A stretch of DNA of 64,000 nucleotides from Persicaria tinctoria. Taxonomy: Eukaryota > Streptophyta > Magnoliopsida > Caryophyllales > Polygonaceae. The notes below the pieces were generated by a model. That model did not search any database and was not told the origin of the DNA. It was given only the letters and a program-made list of their open reading frames with translations. Positions 46,746 through 56,507 of this stretch are shown one piece after another; the stretch's first letter is position 1, and each line of letters opens with the position of its first letter. Position numbers and translations under genes: made by a program. Location: positions 54,771,688 to 54,835,687 of the forward strand of contig JBANSL010000013.1 in the NCBI GenBank assembly GCA_037127255.1. Direction: 5' to 3'.

Positions 46746-47853
46746 CTCGGTAACCATTAAGGTTGTTGAATTTGTAGGTGGTGTCAGTGGACGGGGGGTT
46801 CCTGAAGGGGAAGTTCCGAGGGTGCCTCCTGTTCGCGACTGCACAAGATGCCGACCACTCTGTCTACCCAATTGCATTCGCAATGGTTGACGGAGAGAAT
46901 GATGGGTCGTGGGGGTTCTTCTTCAGGCAGATGCTGCATGTTGTTGAAGACACGACTGATCTCATGTGGGTATCTGACCGCCATATAAGCATCGAGAAGG
47001 GAATACGGGACAGCTACGTCTTCGCCAAGCACGGCATATGCACATGGCACCTATGGCAGAACGTCCGGTTTCGGTTCAAAATCAGCGCTATGAAGGACCA
47101 ATACTTCTCCATGGTCAAGGCATACACATACGACGAGTTCCAGTCGTTGTTCAATGACTTCTGTGCAGTTTCTCCCGCCGCGGGCCAATACCTACGAGAG
47201 GCCGGATTCGAAAAGTGGGCGAGGGCGTGCTACCCGGGTAACAGGTACAACATAACCACCACGAATAACTCAGAGTGCTTGAACTCGGTTTTCAAGTATC
47301 CTCGGGACTTGCCACTCACAGCGCTGATGGATGCCATTCTTGAGACCGTCGGGGACTGGTTCGTGAAGTGGAGAGAGATCACCTCAAAACCTAGGAAAGT
47401 TGTAAGCGATTGGGTCGCTAATGCCATTAAAGCAAACTTCGCTGAGTCTCTGTCGATGTTGGCCAGGCCGCTCAGCCCCCACGAGTTCGAGGTCCGCAAT
47501 GGTCAGTCCACTTGGCTTGTCAACCTCACGGGACGATTATGCAGCTGCAGACGGTTCAACGTTGACCAATACCCCTGTGCGCACGCACTGGCTGCTGCAC
47601 AATTGCGCGGGGTGGATGTCCACTCACTGGTCAACGACTTCTACAAGGGAGAGGCGTGGCATGCTTGCTACGCGGACGTTTTGTACCCAGTTCCGTCTCC
47701 AGACACATGGAGGGTGCCCCCGGAAATTGCCAAAGAGACCTGCCTCCCGCCCAGTGTGAAGGCCCGTCCGGGTAGACCCAAGACTATACGTTACCCCTCG
47801 CAGTGGGAAAGGAGATACAAGCGCCGGACGAACTAGACAGTCTATGGGACAAG

Positions 47854-48137
47854 ACATGACGATCAGGTGGGAAAAACATGACGACCAACTAGAATTAACA
47901 TGACGTTAATGCATCTGTGGGTTTTGGGTTTTGGTCAGGTAGACTAGAATGCGTCTGTGGTTTTAGGGTTTTATTCAGATGCACATGAAGTCCCAGATGG
48001 GGTTACTACTGCGTCTTTGTACGTACGTGTGTTGATGTGTGGGTCATTGTACCTTTTTGCTAGTAACTGGTATGTCACTTGTTTCAAACTGGACGGGTAA
48101 ATGTTGTTGACATGACGGGTAATGTTGTTGACATGAC
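47854..48137. repeat. Phased motif arrays downstream of the transposase gene
   Basis: ACATGAC at 47854, 47876 and 47898 (22-bp steps) follows the stop codon. A second group has AACTGG at 48064, AACTGGAC at 48087, and ACATGAC at 48110 and 48131 (steps of 21-23 bp). Both forms of the motif occur in one array, which links them as one repeat family. Confidence 0.85.
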
Positions 48138-48420
48138 AGTGTCCACGTATTTATTGATTTGTTTTTCCTAAGTGTCTGCGATTAACAATGTCAACACGCC
48201 TAAATAAACCATATCAAACGACAGAGGTAACGAATCAAGTTAGACATTAACAATGGCAATCAATCCATCTAAAACGACAATCTAAACGTCAATCCCAAAC
48301 AGAGCAAAAGGAGGTAGAAATGTCATCAAACCATCGGACTCCAAAGACAGTATTGATGTTAACGGCAACTACAACCACAAAAACCAACAATGTTCACTGT
48401 TTCACATAATTACGAGGGGA
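48138..48420. other. Convergent gap between the two MULE genes
   Basis: No gene or element was recognised. This is the shared 3' flank of the transposase and ULP1-like genes. Confidence 0.5.
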
Positions 48421-49522
48421 CTACTTAGGATCGTTGTTGAGACCGAAGCCAAGGTGGAAGATAGAGACGCATAGGAGCTGACGGTATGCAGCGATGAAGT
48501 CGTCGTCCAAGCCATCGAAGACGCGGTCCCCCATAGAGAGCTGCTGCATGTACCGGATCGTGTACGGGCCACAGTCTCCACTGAACACGGTCATAATTTG
48601 CGTCAATGGATATTCGGTAACATTACAAAAACTGAAGGGGGGCGGGACAAGCACTTACGATAGTTTTTTTTTGCGGGATCCCCTTCACGCGGGTGAGGGT
48701 CAGGGGGCGGTCAACATTGGCTTTGTGCTTGGAATGCATCTCCTGGTGGTCGGCGAACATGGTGGGCAGGACGTGTGTCACGAGCTTCAGCAATTGGGTC
48801 AGCTGGCGCTCTCTTATGAAGTTCGTATCGGGGTCAAACACAAGCACGGTCCATTCAGCGAAGTTGATCTCCAAAGCCACCCAGTGCTCGTTCTTCAAAT
48901 TCCAGGGGAGCAGGATGTGGTCCACGAAGGCCCAAGGCTTGGGAAACCGATCTGGCAGTACACCATCCATGTACAGCTTCAGCTCGTCAGCGACCACCGA
49001 GCCGGTTTGCCGCTCCAGCAAAACCCGGAAGAAATTGTCGAGCACGGCGACGGAGGCGAACATCGGGTCAGTTTGTATGGCCCTGCGAAGGATTGCGCAT
49101 GCCTGCTCGATGTGCTGCGTAACAGAACTACCATGTCAGAGGCACATCAGGGGGGAATTGCTTGGTATGTGAGGCAACACAACAGACTTTCGCGGGGAGG
49201 AGCTTTACCTCAGAGGTTACCCAGTTCGTCGGCACCTCTAGATCCTGGAAGAACTTCTTCTCGAGGAGGGTACCCTCGATAGACCGTGTAGGACTTGTGC
49301 CCTCTTTCATCCAAGCGTCGTAGGCGTCCAGCTCTGCCCTAGTCAGAAGGCCCAGGTCAACGGCGTCCTTTTTGGTCTTGGACTTGCTCACCCATGGCTT
49401 CTTCACAGGCTGAGTTACCTCGTGCCCAGCAAATGCAGCAGTATCCTTACGGGCTCTCGTCCCCCTCCGCGTTAGCGGCTCGACCTGAGAGGTGTCCTCC
49501 GTGTCCATGTCACCCTGCACAC

Positions 49523-49603
49523 ACATGACAACGGGAACACTTGAAGCTTACAACATGACAACAGGAAACCTTCAACATGACAACATGAACATTTTAACTG
49601 GAC
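49523..49603. repeat. Phased motif array in ULP1-like gene intron
   Basis: ACATGAC at 49523, 49553 and 49575, then AACTGGAC at 49596; the last two steps are 22 and 21 bp. It occupies the intron between the third and fourth exons of the minus-strand gene. Confidence 0.85.
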
Positions 49604-50243
49604 AATATTAACGTTAGGAGTGAGGTGACATACCTCCTTCGCCGCCGACGATTCCGCCCTTCCCAGCGAGACTGTGTGGTCGGACTCGTCCAGTCCCTCC
49701 CTTCCTGTCCTCTGCAGCTGGCGGATGGCATCCTCAAGGGGTTTGATCCTCGCAGCGAAGTCAGCTCTTAATTCCTTTTCCAGGTCATCCATCTTCGACA
49801 ACATCAGTGAGAAATCACCCACCGATGGCCCTTGTGTGTTGTCCTGCGTAGGGGATGCCTGGGTCGTTGGCTGGGTGGCGGTCTCCGCTGTCGCCCTCGT
49901 GTGCACACCCTTCCTGTACTCTACGCGGAGGTTGTCGAAGAACAAATCGGTCTTCTCTCTAGGGTAGACAGCCCCGTGAATCACCCGTTTTTTTGCCTCA
50001 ACCTCATCGGGGATTAACACTGTCTGCACACTGTCTTCAAGGTCAAAGCTTTTTAGCTCGTCCTTCTCCTCCACTATGAGGCTGACGATTAACTCGTACT
50101 TGATGTTGTGCTCTTTCGACGCGTACCGCAGGCACCGAGGGTGGACATTCACGTCAAGGACGGCAGCAAATTGGGATCGGATTGGATAGAAAGCTTCGTA
50201 AGCCCACAACTACATAAACCACTGGGCATGGATGTCAATATTT

Positions 50244-50356
50244 GTCCAGTGTAAACATAGGCATGTCCAGTTCAAATATATGCATGTCCAGTTTTAATAT
50301 AAAGGTGTCCAGTTAAATTCTAAGCGTGTCCAGTTATATTATTTGCATGTCCAGTT
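50244..50356. repeat. Six-unit 21-bp array in ULP1-like gene intron
   Basis: GTCCAGT at 50244, 50265, 50286, 50307, 50328 and 50349, exactly 21 bp apart. The unit is roughly GCATGTCCAGTTNAAATATA. It fills the intron between the second and third exons. On the gene's own strand the motif reads AACTGGAC. Confidence 0.93.
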
Positions 50357-50613
50357 GAAATATAAGCCAATACCTGAAAGGCGAGGGGGAAGCCAGCTAA
50401 AAAATATGACGGCCGAGGGCCCTTCACCCCATGCTGGAGCTTGCGCTGAACAGCGTTTTTGAGGAACTCATGGGTCCTCTTGTAGCAGTGCCTGCCCCAC
50501 GGGAATCGCAAGAAACCGTCGACGTCGGCCACCATGTTCACCACCCATCCATGAATGTAGTTGCGGGGATCCTTCCCAAATAGCACACCCTCAACCAGCA
50601 TCAGCAACGCATA

Positions 50614-50693
50614 GAATTCAACCTCGAACCCTAAACTTCATCGCGGGCGAATGCTCTCTGCCCTTCATCGCCACTAGGAATTCAACCTCGAAC
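50614..50693. repeat. 16-bp direct repeats bounding a 48-bp insertion
   Basis: GAATTCAACCTCGAAC occurs at 50614-50629 and 50678-50693. The intervening 48 bp plus one repeat (64 bp) are extra relative to the gene's frame. Confidence 0.88.
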
Positions 50694-51270
50694 TCTTCCA
50701 TCCTCATCTTCTCCACCCCAAAGAAGTCCTTGACGGCCGACCTGTCCCCATCATTCTCCTCGGGCAACAACATGAATGAGCACTTAAGCCCGGTCACCAG
50801 CGCGAACTCTTGGATGAAGAACCGAGCTATTTTGCCGTGTATCATGTACCAGCTCTCATGCTCCTTTCTCGTCCGCAGCTGGCGTTGCAGGACGTAGTGC
50901 ACCAGTTGGGCTGAGAACTGGACACGGGAACCAAGCCTCGCAATGGCGGCCAACGGGCTTGCCATCAACTTGTTCCAGTCCCCCTCGCTTAGGTACTTGT
51001 CCAGGTTTGCAAGTATTGCCGGCCGCCCGTACTGGTTTACACGGCCCTTGTAGTGCTGGTCCTCGGGGACCGCATAGATGGCCTGCAAAAATATCGCACA
51101 TCTGTCACTCGCACATCGACACTACTATATTCCTTTGATCAAGACTATGTACACCGTACCTCGCCTGTTGTCTGTGAATGGGGAACTCTTCTTACAGACC
51201 GGGAAGTCGACATGTTCGCCTGTCCTTGATATCCTGCAAAATTGGGAAGCAAAACCGTAGGACTATCAAC

Positions 51271-51381
51271 AAACATGACAACAAATGTTATAAACATGAC
51301 ATTTTACTAGTAAAAACATGACAGTAAATGTTATAAACATGACATTTCACTAGTAAAAACATGACATAATCCAAACATGAG
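51271..51381. repeat. Six-unit phased array upstream of the ULP1-like gene
   Basis: AAACATGAC at 51271, 51292, 51314, 51335 and 51357, with a variant at 51373. Steps are 21, 22, 21, 22 and 16 bp, with a 43-bp higher-order unit. AAATGTTATAAA between motifs also occurs in the 46192 array. Two more copies, ACATGAC at 51692 and 51713, are 21 bp apart further upstream. Confidence 0.9.
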
Positions 51382-52303
51382 ATGTATTCAAGTATCCCCT
51401 GAACTCAGTCCAATATTGGAAGGCATCTCAAAAGTAAACATTTCGAACTCCCCTTGGCCCTATTTTCATAAGACGTAAGCGTCTTTCCCCAATTTCCCCA
51501 ATCCCCCCAAATCTTCCAATGTCGATAAGTCCCCCAAATCCCCCAATTTCTCCATCCAACTAATTGTTGTTTTCCCCCAATTTATCCATTTAACCCCAGC
51601 CAATGTGGAAGACCAATTGTTATTTTCCCCCAATTTCCTTTCTCTCCCCCTCGTCAATTTCCTTTCGGAAACTTTCCAGCCCTTGATGTGTACATGACGA
51701 TGGTTGAAACTCACATGACAGAGGGAACCTCATATACCTTTGCGCAACTTACTTGATTTCTACATTCCAAACAATGGCAAACACATTTGGATCTGAAACT
51801 ACAGTTCTCGCCCTAATATTGTGTTCAATCGGAAAGAATTCGGGGGCTTTAGGGTTTCGACTTTACTTACTTGTTGTCGTCACTTGTGTGCAGGGGCGTT
51901 AGGGCTTGATATCCGCTTCTTCGTCGTCTCCTCTACCGCCTTGCTCTACTTCTTCTTCGAAACCCTCCCGCTTCTTCCTTCGGTTTTCAGACTTTGAAAT
52001 GTATGAGAGAGATGAGAGAGATGTATGAGAGAGATGGATAAACAGTCGGGCTCAACCACCCCTTTAATAAACCACTCTCCTAGGCGGTTGAGGTGACAGT
52101 TTTTTTCTAAACTGTTAACTCTCTCCCCATCAACCCGCACGCCTCCCTCTCTCTCCTCCATCAATGCAACTGGTGCCTACCATTTGTGTAACCGGTTGGG
52201 ATGCAAAATTAAAACAATTTGGCCTACCCTTTTGCAAATAATATGGAGAAGGGATAGAGAGGGCAACCCAACCGATTTTTTAGGTTAGTTTTGCAAATAT
52301 CCC
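51382..52303. other. Right end region of the MULE
   Basis: Apart from the C-rich repeat and two ACATGAC motifs, this holds AGAGAGATG repeats near 52000-52035 and the right terminus. No gene was recognised. It probably carries the promoter of the ULP1-like gene. Confidence 0.5.
51480..51660. repeat. C-rich imperfect tandem repeat
   Basis: CCCCAATTT/CCCCCAAATC units recur about ten times. The tract lies in the 5' flank of the ULP1-like gene. Confidence 0.65.
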
Positions 52304-53195
52304 TTAAAATAATACTTATTACAAAATTATCCTTTGTATGTTTTTATGGGGGTATATATGAGACTTACCTAATTAAAAAAATAGATAATATAAATGTTGC
52401 CCCTAAAGAATTACGGAGTATTATAATTAATTCATTTTCTTTTGACCATTTATATTGGTGATTAATTCATTCAATTGGACGCAATTTCAAGCATGAAAGT
52501 TCACATAATGTTCTTATTTATTCGATCAAATGAATTTGATATCCAATTGCAATATCCTCACAAATTAGAAACTTTATTGTAGTCATTTGAATAAAATAAT
52601 TAAAGGTCATCAACCATGTGATTACAAAAATAGTTTTAATATATAGGTATTATAATATTCTATTTGAAATCCATAATTAATATCTATTTAATCATAAAAT
52701 ATTTATGACTAAGATAAAATAATTCAAGGTAACTCAATCTTAATCATTCTAAAAATTGATAGGTTTTGTAATCACTTAAAGATATATATGATGTTGAATA
52801 TTTATTAATCATTTTGTTCACAAAAAAACGGTGGTTATGTGCAAATTTTGACAAGTAATTAATATGTTATGGATTTTCAAGATATTGGGTGTTTTGTGTT
52901 GAATTTTTTTAAAATAACAGGTGATTTTGTTTAATTTTAAAAATGAGTGTTCTTTTGTGTTGCATTTTTAGCAAAAATATAAATAATTATATGCAATTCA
53001 AAAGTAAAGGGTGGTTTTGTGCAATATTGAGAAATAAAGGTTTGTTTTTTTATAAAAAGTGAAAACATTGATTTTGGACATTAGGCAAACGTTTGAAAAA
53101 CCTCAGGGGCACTATCCTAAAAAACAAAAACTACAAGGCAAAAAAACCTTAGGAACATCAACAAGAGTTTCCTCAAAATTAAACACATTCTCTTC

Positions 53196-53591
53196 CTTTT
53201 TGGCTTGGGTATGCTCTTATTTTAATTTCAATATTATTAATATAAAAAAAAACTATATACACTGCTAATTTTTACTATGTTTGCCGTTAACTCGTAAAAT
53301 TATACGGTAGCTTAATTATGTTTAATCGAAATCCACTACACTTAGGATTATCATTAACATTAAGTATAAATTAAATTTGTGTAATTAATACCGATTTCAA
53401 TAAGATGTAGTGAGCAACTGTATAATTATAAACTGGACTTTGTTGTTCGACTGCGAAACCAACTTTATTCAATGATACCGACAATTCAACTAAAAGTGGA
53501 GCATATAAGCTGATTGAATTGCTTTGAAAACACCATATATATCGAAACAATAGAGATTTGGAGCACTAATTTTAAACTTTGAATATGCTAA
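53196..53591. other. AT-rich intergenic
   Basis: Nothing recognised. Confidence 0.5.
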
Positions 53592-53942
53592 GGGCTCGTT
53601 TGGTACAATGTGGGAATTGAAATTCCCGGGAAGTTATTTTATGGGAATTGAATTCTCAGAAAGTCTAATTCACGAGAATTGTGAAAATATGCTTGGTTAA
53701 CTTTTTATTTTAGAGGATTAAATATGAGAATTGAAATTTTTTAAATAGAAAATGGGGGAATTGCAACTTACCTAGGAGGGAGTAGGTAAGTTAAATTCAT
53801 TTGAAATGGAGGAATTTAAATTCATGGGAATTTAACTTTCTGGGTTTTTCTGCGGAAAAAAATTCAACCAAACACATATATTTTAGCTACTTCCTGGATT
53901 TTTGTACTTCCTAGGTTTTTCCATTGCCAACCAAACGAGCCC
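53592..53942. mobile_element. Tourist-like MITE (PIF/Harbinger), 351 bp
   Basis: Ends GGGCTCGTTTGGT on both sides (inverted), flanked by TAA at 53589-53591 and 53943-53945. The interior has further inverted AATTC/GAATT-rich segments. Confidence 0.92.
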
Positions 53943-54390
53943 TAAGTAATCATAGGTGAAGTACTCAAAGAGAGGAGAATTAACAACAACACTTTCAACT
54001 ACATGATAAGGCATCTAGAGTAGAGATCGAACCGACCATCTCTGATTTTAACAATGATCATCGTCAAATGATGCGGATCAAGATGACCTTCTGTGGGTCA
54101 AACAATGATCTTGATCCAAGCGAGCTCTCAAGATCGATTCAAGGGCTATTGACGGCAAAGAGTGTCGTCCTCAAGAGGAAAAAGAAGACGCCACCATAGA
54201 TTGAAGAAAAGATATTTATTTATTTTATTATTATTATTATTAGGGAAATTTCGCCAGGTACCCTCGACGTATAGCGTTTTTCACGGGGTGTACAATAGTT
54301 TGTGATATTTCGTGTGGTACCCCTGAGCTTTAATTTTATCTCACCTCGTGCCCTTCTCCGTTAGTTTTAACCGATACCCGTTAAAGTGAA

Positions 54391-54609
54391 GTGAGCGTCG
54401 TGGGTGGAATTAGACGATGGAGTGACAGTGACGAAGAAGAAGTCCGGCCACATGCAGAGCCCATAGAAGACCTCTTCGTCGGCGATCCAAGCACTATACG
54501 ATCAACTCGACGACAACTAGTGTGGCTAGTGCGAAGATGGCGGTGCCGCCCCTTGCTTCTTTCTGCAGAGTGCAGGTATTTATTTAAATTTTTGGTGTTT
54601 TACATTTAG
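54391..54609 (+). other. 72-codon open frame in the left TIR, mirrored in the right TIR
   Basis: It starts MSVVGGIRRWSDSDEEEVRP. The same protein, with a few substitutions, is encoded by the right TIR (57570-57788, minus). I do not recognise a domain. Both frames stay open despite TIR divergence, but they are also constrained by TIR identity. Confidence 0.35.
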
Positions 54610-55763
54610 AAAATTTAGGGTTTGAAATTTGGATCTGGGGATATTTGTATTCATTTTGTGATTTGAATTTGCGATTATTTGTTTTTTACATTTCAGAAAT
54701 TTAGGGTTTATGAGATATGAATTTTGATTTGGGGATTTCAATGTTAGTGTTATACAGGAACTTCGAATTGGGGGTTTTGCTGGTGGGTTCGAATTGGGGG
54801 TTTCGTTATTCAGAAATTTAGCATATCCTCACTGTAATTAGTTTAAATGTTGGTAGGTTCTGCCTCTGGTGCTAATGTTGGTGTCTGAATTGGGGGTTTT
54901 GTTGTTCTGATTGTTGTAGGATCATGATTTCCGCCATTGGGGGTTAGGAGTCCATCTTCTTCTTTGAAACTCATCTCACATCTGGCCTTCCTCTAAAGTA
55001 TGTTTTCAATTTCAATTTTCTGATTCTGATTGTAATTTTTTTTCTTTTCAAATTAACAAAAATAATAAAATTTTGCGATACTTACTTTCAGGTCCTTCTC
55101 AACTGTTTCTCCTCAGCTCTCTTTGATGAACATATATGGTCTCCGAGCTCAGGTTCCGGGTGCTGTCATCATTGATGGTAATGCTTATTTCTCGTTTTTG
55201 GTGTTTCTATTATGTTTTGGATTGTAAGACATAAGCATCATGAGTAATTGAGTACACTGAGAGGATAATCAGTTAATCGCTTTCATCTGATTAGAGAGAT
55301 AAACTGTTACTGACAACAATTGCTCCTTAACACTTAGTCCTCTAAGCAATATAACCTCACTCTGCCTTTTGCTATTGCTATTGTTTCAATATCATGCTAA
55401 AAGGTGGCTTGGGCTATTGCAAATTTGGATTGAGCAAATACCCACGTCCATCTGGGCGATCAACTACATTTTGGGTACGCCTCTAGCCTCCTGCAATGCT
55501 TGCTCCATTTTCTAGTCAATTATGTACCTCTTTTTTTTTCTTTTTTTTTATCAATTCATATTTCATGGATGATCTCATATGAAGTTAGTATTGTATTGTA
55601 GTGTTGTATTTACTTGTTTTGTTCTTTTCAGGAATTTGGCAACATTGAGACTCCTATGTGCACCCATCTTCGCCACTTTTTCTCCACAATTTTTAGCAGG
55701 TTGGTGTTTGTGTTATCTATTTTCTCAGTTTAATGGTTGAAATGGTCTCTTTATCTATGTTAA

Positions 55764-55795
55764 CTAGTGTAAGTCCCGTGCCTAAGGCCCGGGTA
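55764..55795 (-). mobile_element. Helitron-like 3' terminus
   Basis: On minus, a hairpin CCCGGGCCTTAGGCACGGG is followed by ACTTACA and CTAGT, the layout of a plant Helitron 3' end. I could not locate the matching TC start at higher coordinates, so its extent is unknown. Confidence 0.5.
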
Positions 55796-56255
55796 TTTGA
55801 CTGAAATTTGATATTGATCATTTTAATTCTTTTAGTTAAAAATTCAAACTGGCTTCTTATTGGTATTAGTTGTTGGGTGTTTGTACACAAGCTTATTTTC
55901 AAACAACAGTTTCCTTAGGATATTGGATACTCTCTTCAACCATTTTTGCCTCATTCTCAGAGCCTAATTGAAGTATTTGAGGTGTCTTATATGGTTAACG
56001 TGTTCTCAAGATGCTTATCTTCATCCCTCATTGGCTCATATTTGTAGATAAAGGTATGTATCTTGAGATATGGAAATGGTCTAGGCCGGATGTGAATACC
56101 TTTACGACACTAGTTCTGAGCCTTGCAGCAGCACTGCATGTTTCTGAATGGCGAATGCACACGTGCATATATTAAAATGTAATATTCCAAAACCAACTAT
56201 GAGAAGATTACTATAATAATATTAAACAAAATTAATATCTTAATGCTTCTTTTGA

Positions 56256-56322
56256 AGCCTATTAGCTCAACGGTAGAGCATGTGCTTATGCACAGGATGT
56301 GGGTTCGACTCCTACATAGGCT
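56256..56322 (+). ncRNA. tRNA-like sequence with abnormal anticodon arm
   Basis: A perfect 7-bp acceptor stem (AGCCTAT with ATAGGCT), a D-arm with box A (TAGCTCAACGGTAGAGC) and a T-arm with box B (GGGTTCGACTCC) are in the right order. The anticodon arm TGTGC-TTAT-GCACA leaves only a 4-nt loop, so it cannot be a standard tRNA. It may be a tRNA-derived element or a decayed tRNA gene. Confidence 0.6.
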
Positions 56323-56439
56323 AATATATTAGATTGATGGTCAACAAGGGTGCAATCCATATGATATCTGTCATAGTTGCAATCTTCTCAACCGCCAACA
56401 GATTTTAACTTTACATTTCAGTTGTTATTTTGATAAAAT

Positions 56440-56507
56440 AACCTATATGGGACTCGAACCCACACCATGTGTATAACACATTGCTCTACCATTTGAGCTA
56501 ATAGGTT
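56440..56507 (-). ncRNA. Second tRNA-like sequence, inverted
   Basis: On minus it has a perfect acceptor stem (AACCTAT with ATAGGTT), a box A arm (TAGCTCAAATGGTAGAGC), a box B arm (GGGTTCGAGTCCC), and the arm ATGTG-TTATA-CACAT with a 5-nt loop. It is clearly homologous to the copy at 56256-56322 and lies about 118 bp away in opposite orientation. Confidence 0.6.

Larger units (their letters stand above)
44760..47836 (+). pseudogene. MuDR-type MULE transposase (mudrA-like)
   Basis: Exons by my reading: 44760-44763, 44857-46178, 46292-46582 and 46778-47836. The frame is also open back to an ATG at 44490. Order: MuDR N-terminal domain (GEKTIVCLTVVFGGWW), a VQL seven-residue repeat, the DNA-binding domain (FRSKEEVQQTIKWAA), the MULE catalytic domain with VSVDGGFLKG (Asp), MWVSDRHISIEKGI (Asp) and NNSECLNSVF (Glu), and a SWIM zinc finger CSCRRFNVDQYPCAHAL. 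It would cut element ends and join them to new DNA. Damage: a TAG at 45111-45113 where Gln is likely, and the third exon whose conserved frame (ALTKSQLGVSSSYWKARRA to YAFVSLG) does not meet the phases of its neighbours. The catalytic triad itself is intact. Confidence 0.85.
48421..51213 (-). pseudogene. MULE-borne DUF1985 / ULP1-type (C48) cysteine protease-like gene
   Basis: Six minus-strand exons: 51160-51213, 50374-51082, 49634-50209, 49209-49514, 48659-49114 and 48421-48580. The N-terminal part holds a DUF1985 domain (ARFFIQEFALVTGLKC), the middle is charged linker, and the end is a ULP1 protease fold with His in NEHWVALEI, Asp in VLVFDPDTN and Cys in SGDCGPYT. ULP1 enzymes remove SUMO; its role in MULEs is unknown. 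Two breaks are visible. A 64-bp insertion bounded by 16-bp direct repeats (50614-50629 and 50678-50693) shifts the frame in the second exon; without it that exon is a whole number of codons. A nine-T run at about 48664-48672 is one base too long for the phase of the last exon. Confidence 0.85.
44005..52303. mobile_element. Mutator-like element (MULE), 8.3 kb, with mudrA and ULP1-like genes
   Basis: The element is flanked by a perfect 9-bp duplication TTAAAATAA at 43996-44004 and 52304-52312. The ends are only weakly inverted (GGGAATTGCACAAGGTAACC versus GGGATATTTGCAAAACTAACC), so it is a short-TIR type. It carries a MuDR-type transposase gene on plus and a DUF1985/ULP1-type gene on minus, convergent. 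This pairing is known from Kaonashi-type plant MULEs that acquired a SUMO-protease-like gene. Both genes are damaged, so this copy is probably not self-mobile. The non-coding gaps hold the 21-bp phased motif arrays described separately. Confidence 0.9.
43590..53195. mobile_element. Outer foldback element interrupted by the 8.3-kb MULE
   Basis: The DNA at 43590-43970 and 52805-53195 is inversely related over about 380 bp: both contain TAGTTTTTGTTTT, GTGCYCCTGAGG, CCAAAATC, TTATGTGC/GCACATAA and the loop-proximal GGTTATGTG segments. These arms lie outside the MULE target duplication, so they belong to an older element into which the MULE inserted. I cannot fix its termini or duplication. Confidence 0.6.

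Noticed and set aside
48494..49282. 262-codon plus-strand open frame
   Set aside because: It is antisense to the ULP1-like gene, whose exons and catalytic motifs account for the DNA.
50244..50356. CRISPR-like array from regular 21-bp spacing
   Set aside because: Repeats are 7-12 bp with degenerate 9-14 bp gaps in a plant intron; there are no CRISPR-length repeats, spacers or cas genes.
53589..53945. Gene promoter with palindromic sites
   Set aside because: TAA duplications and Tourist ends identify the segment as a MITE.
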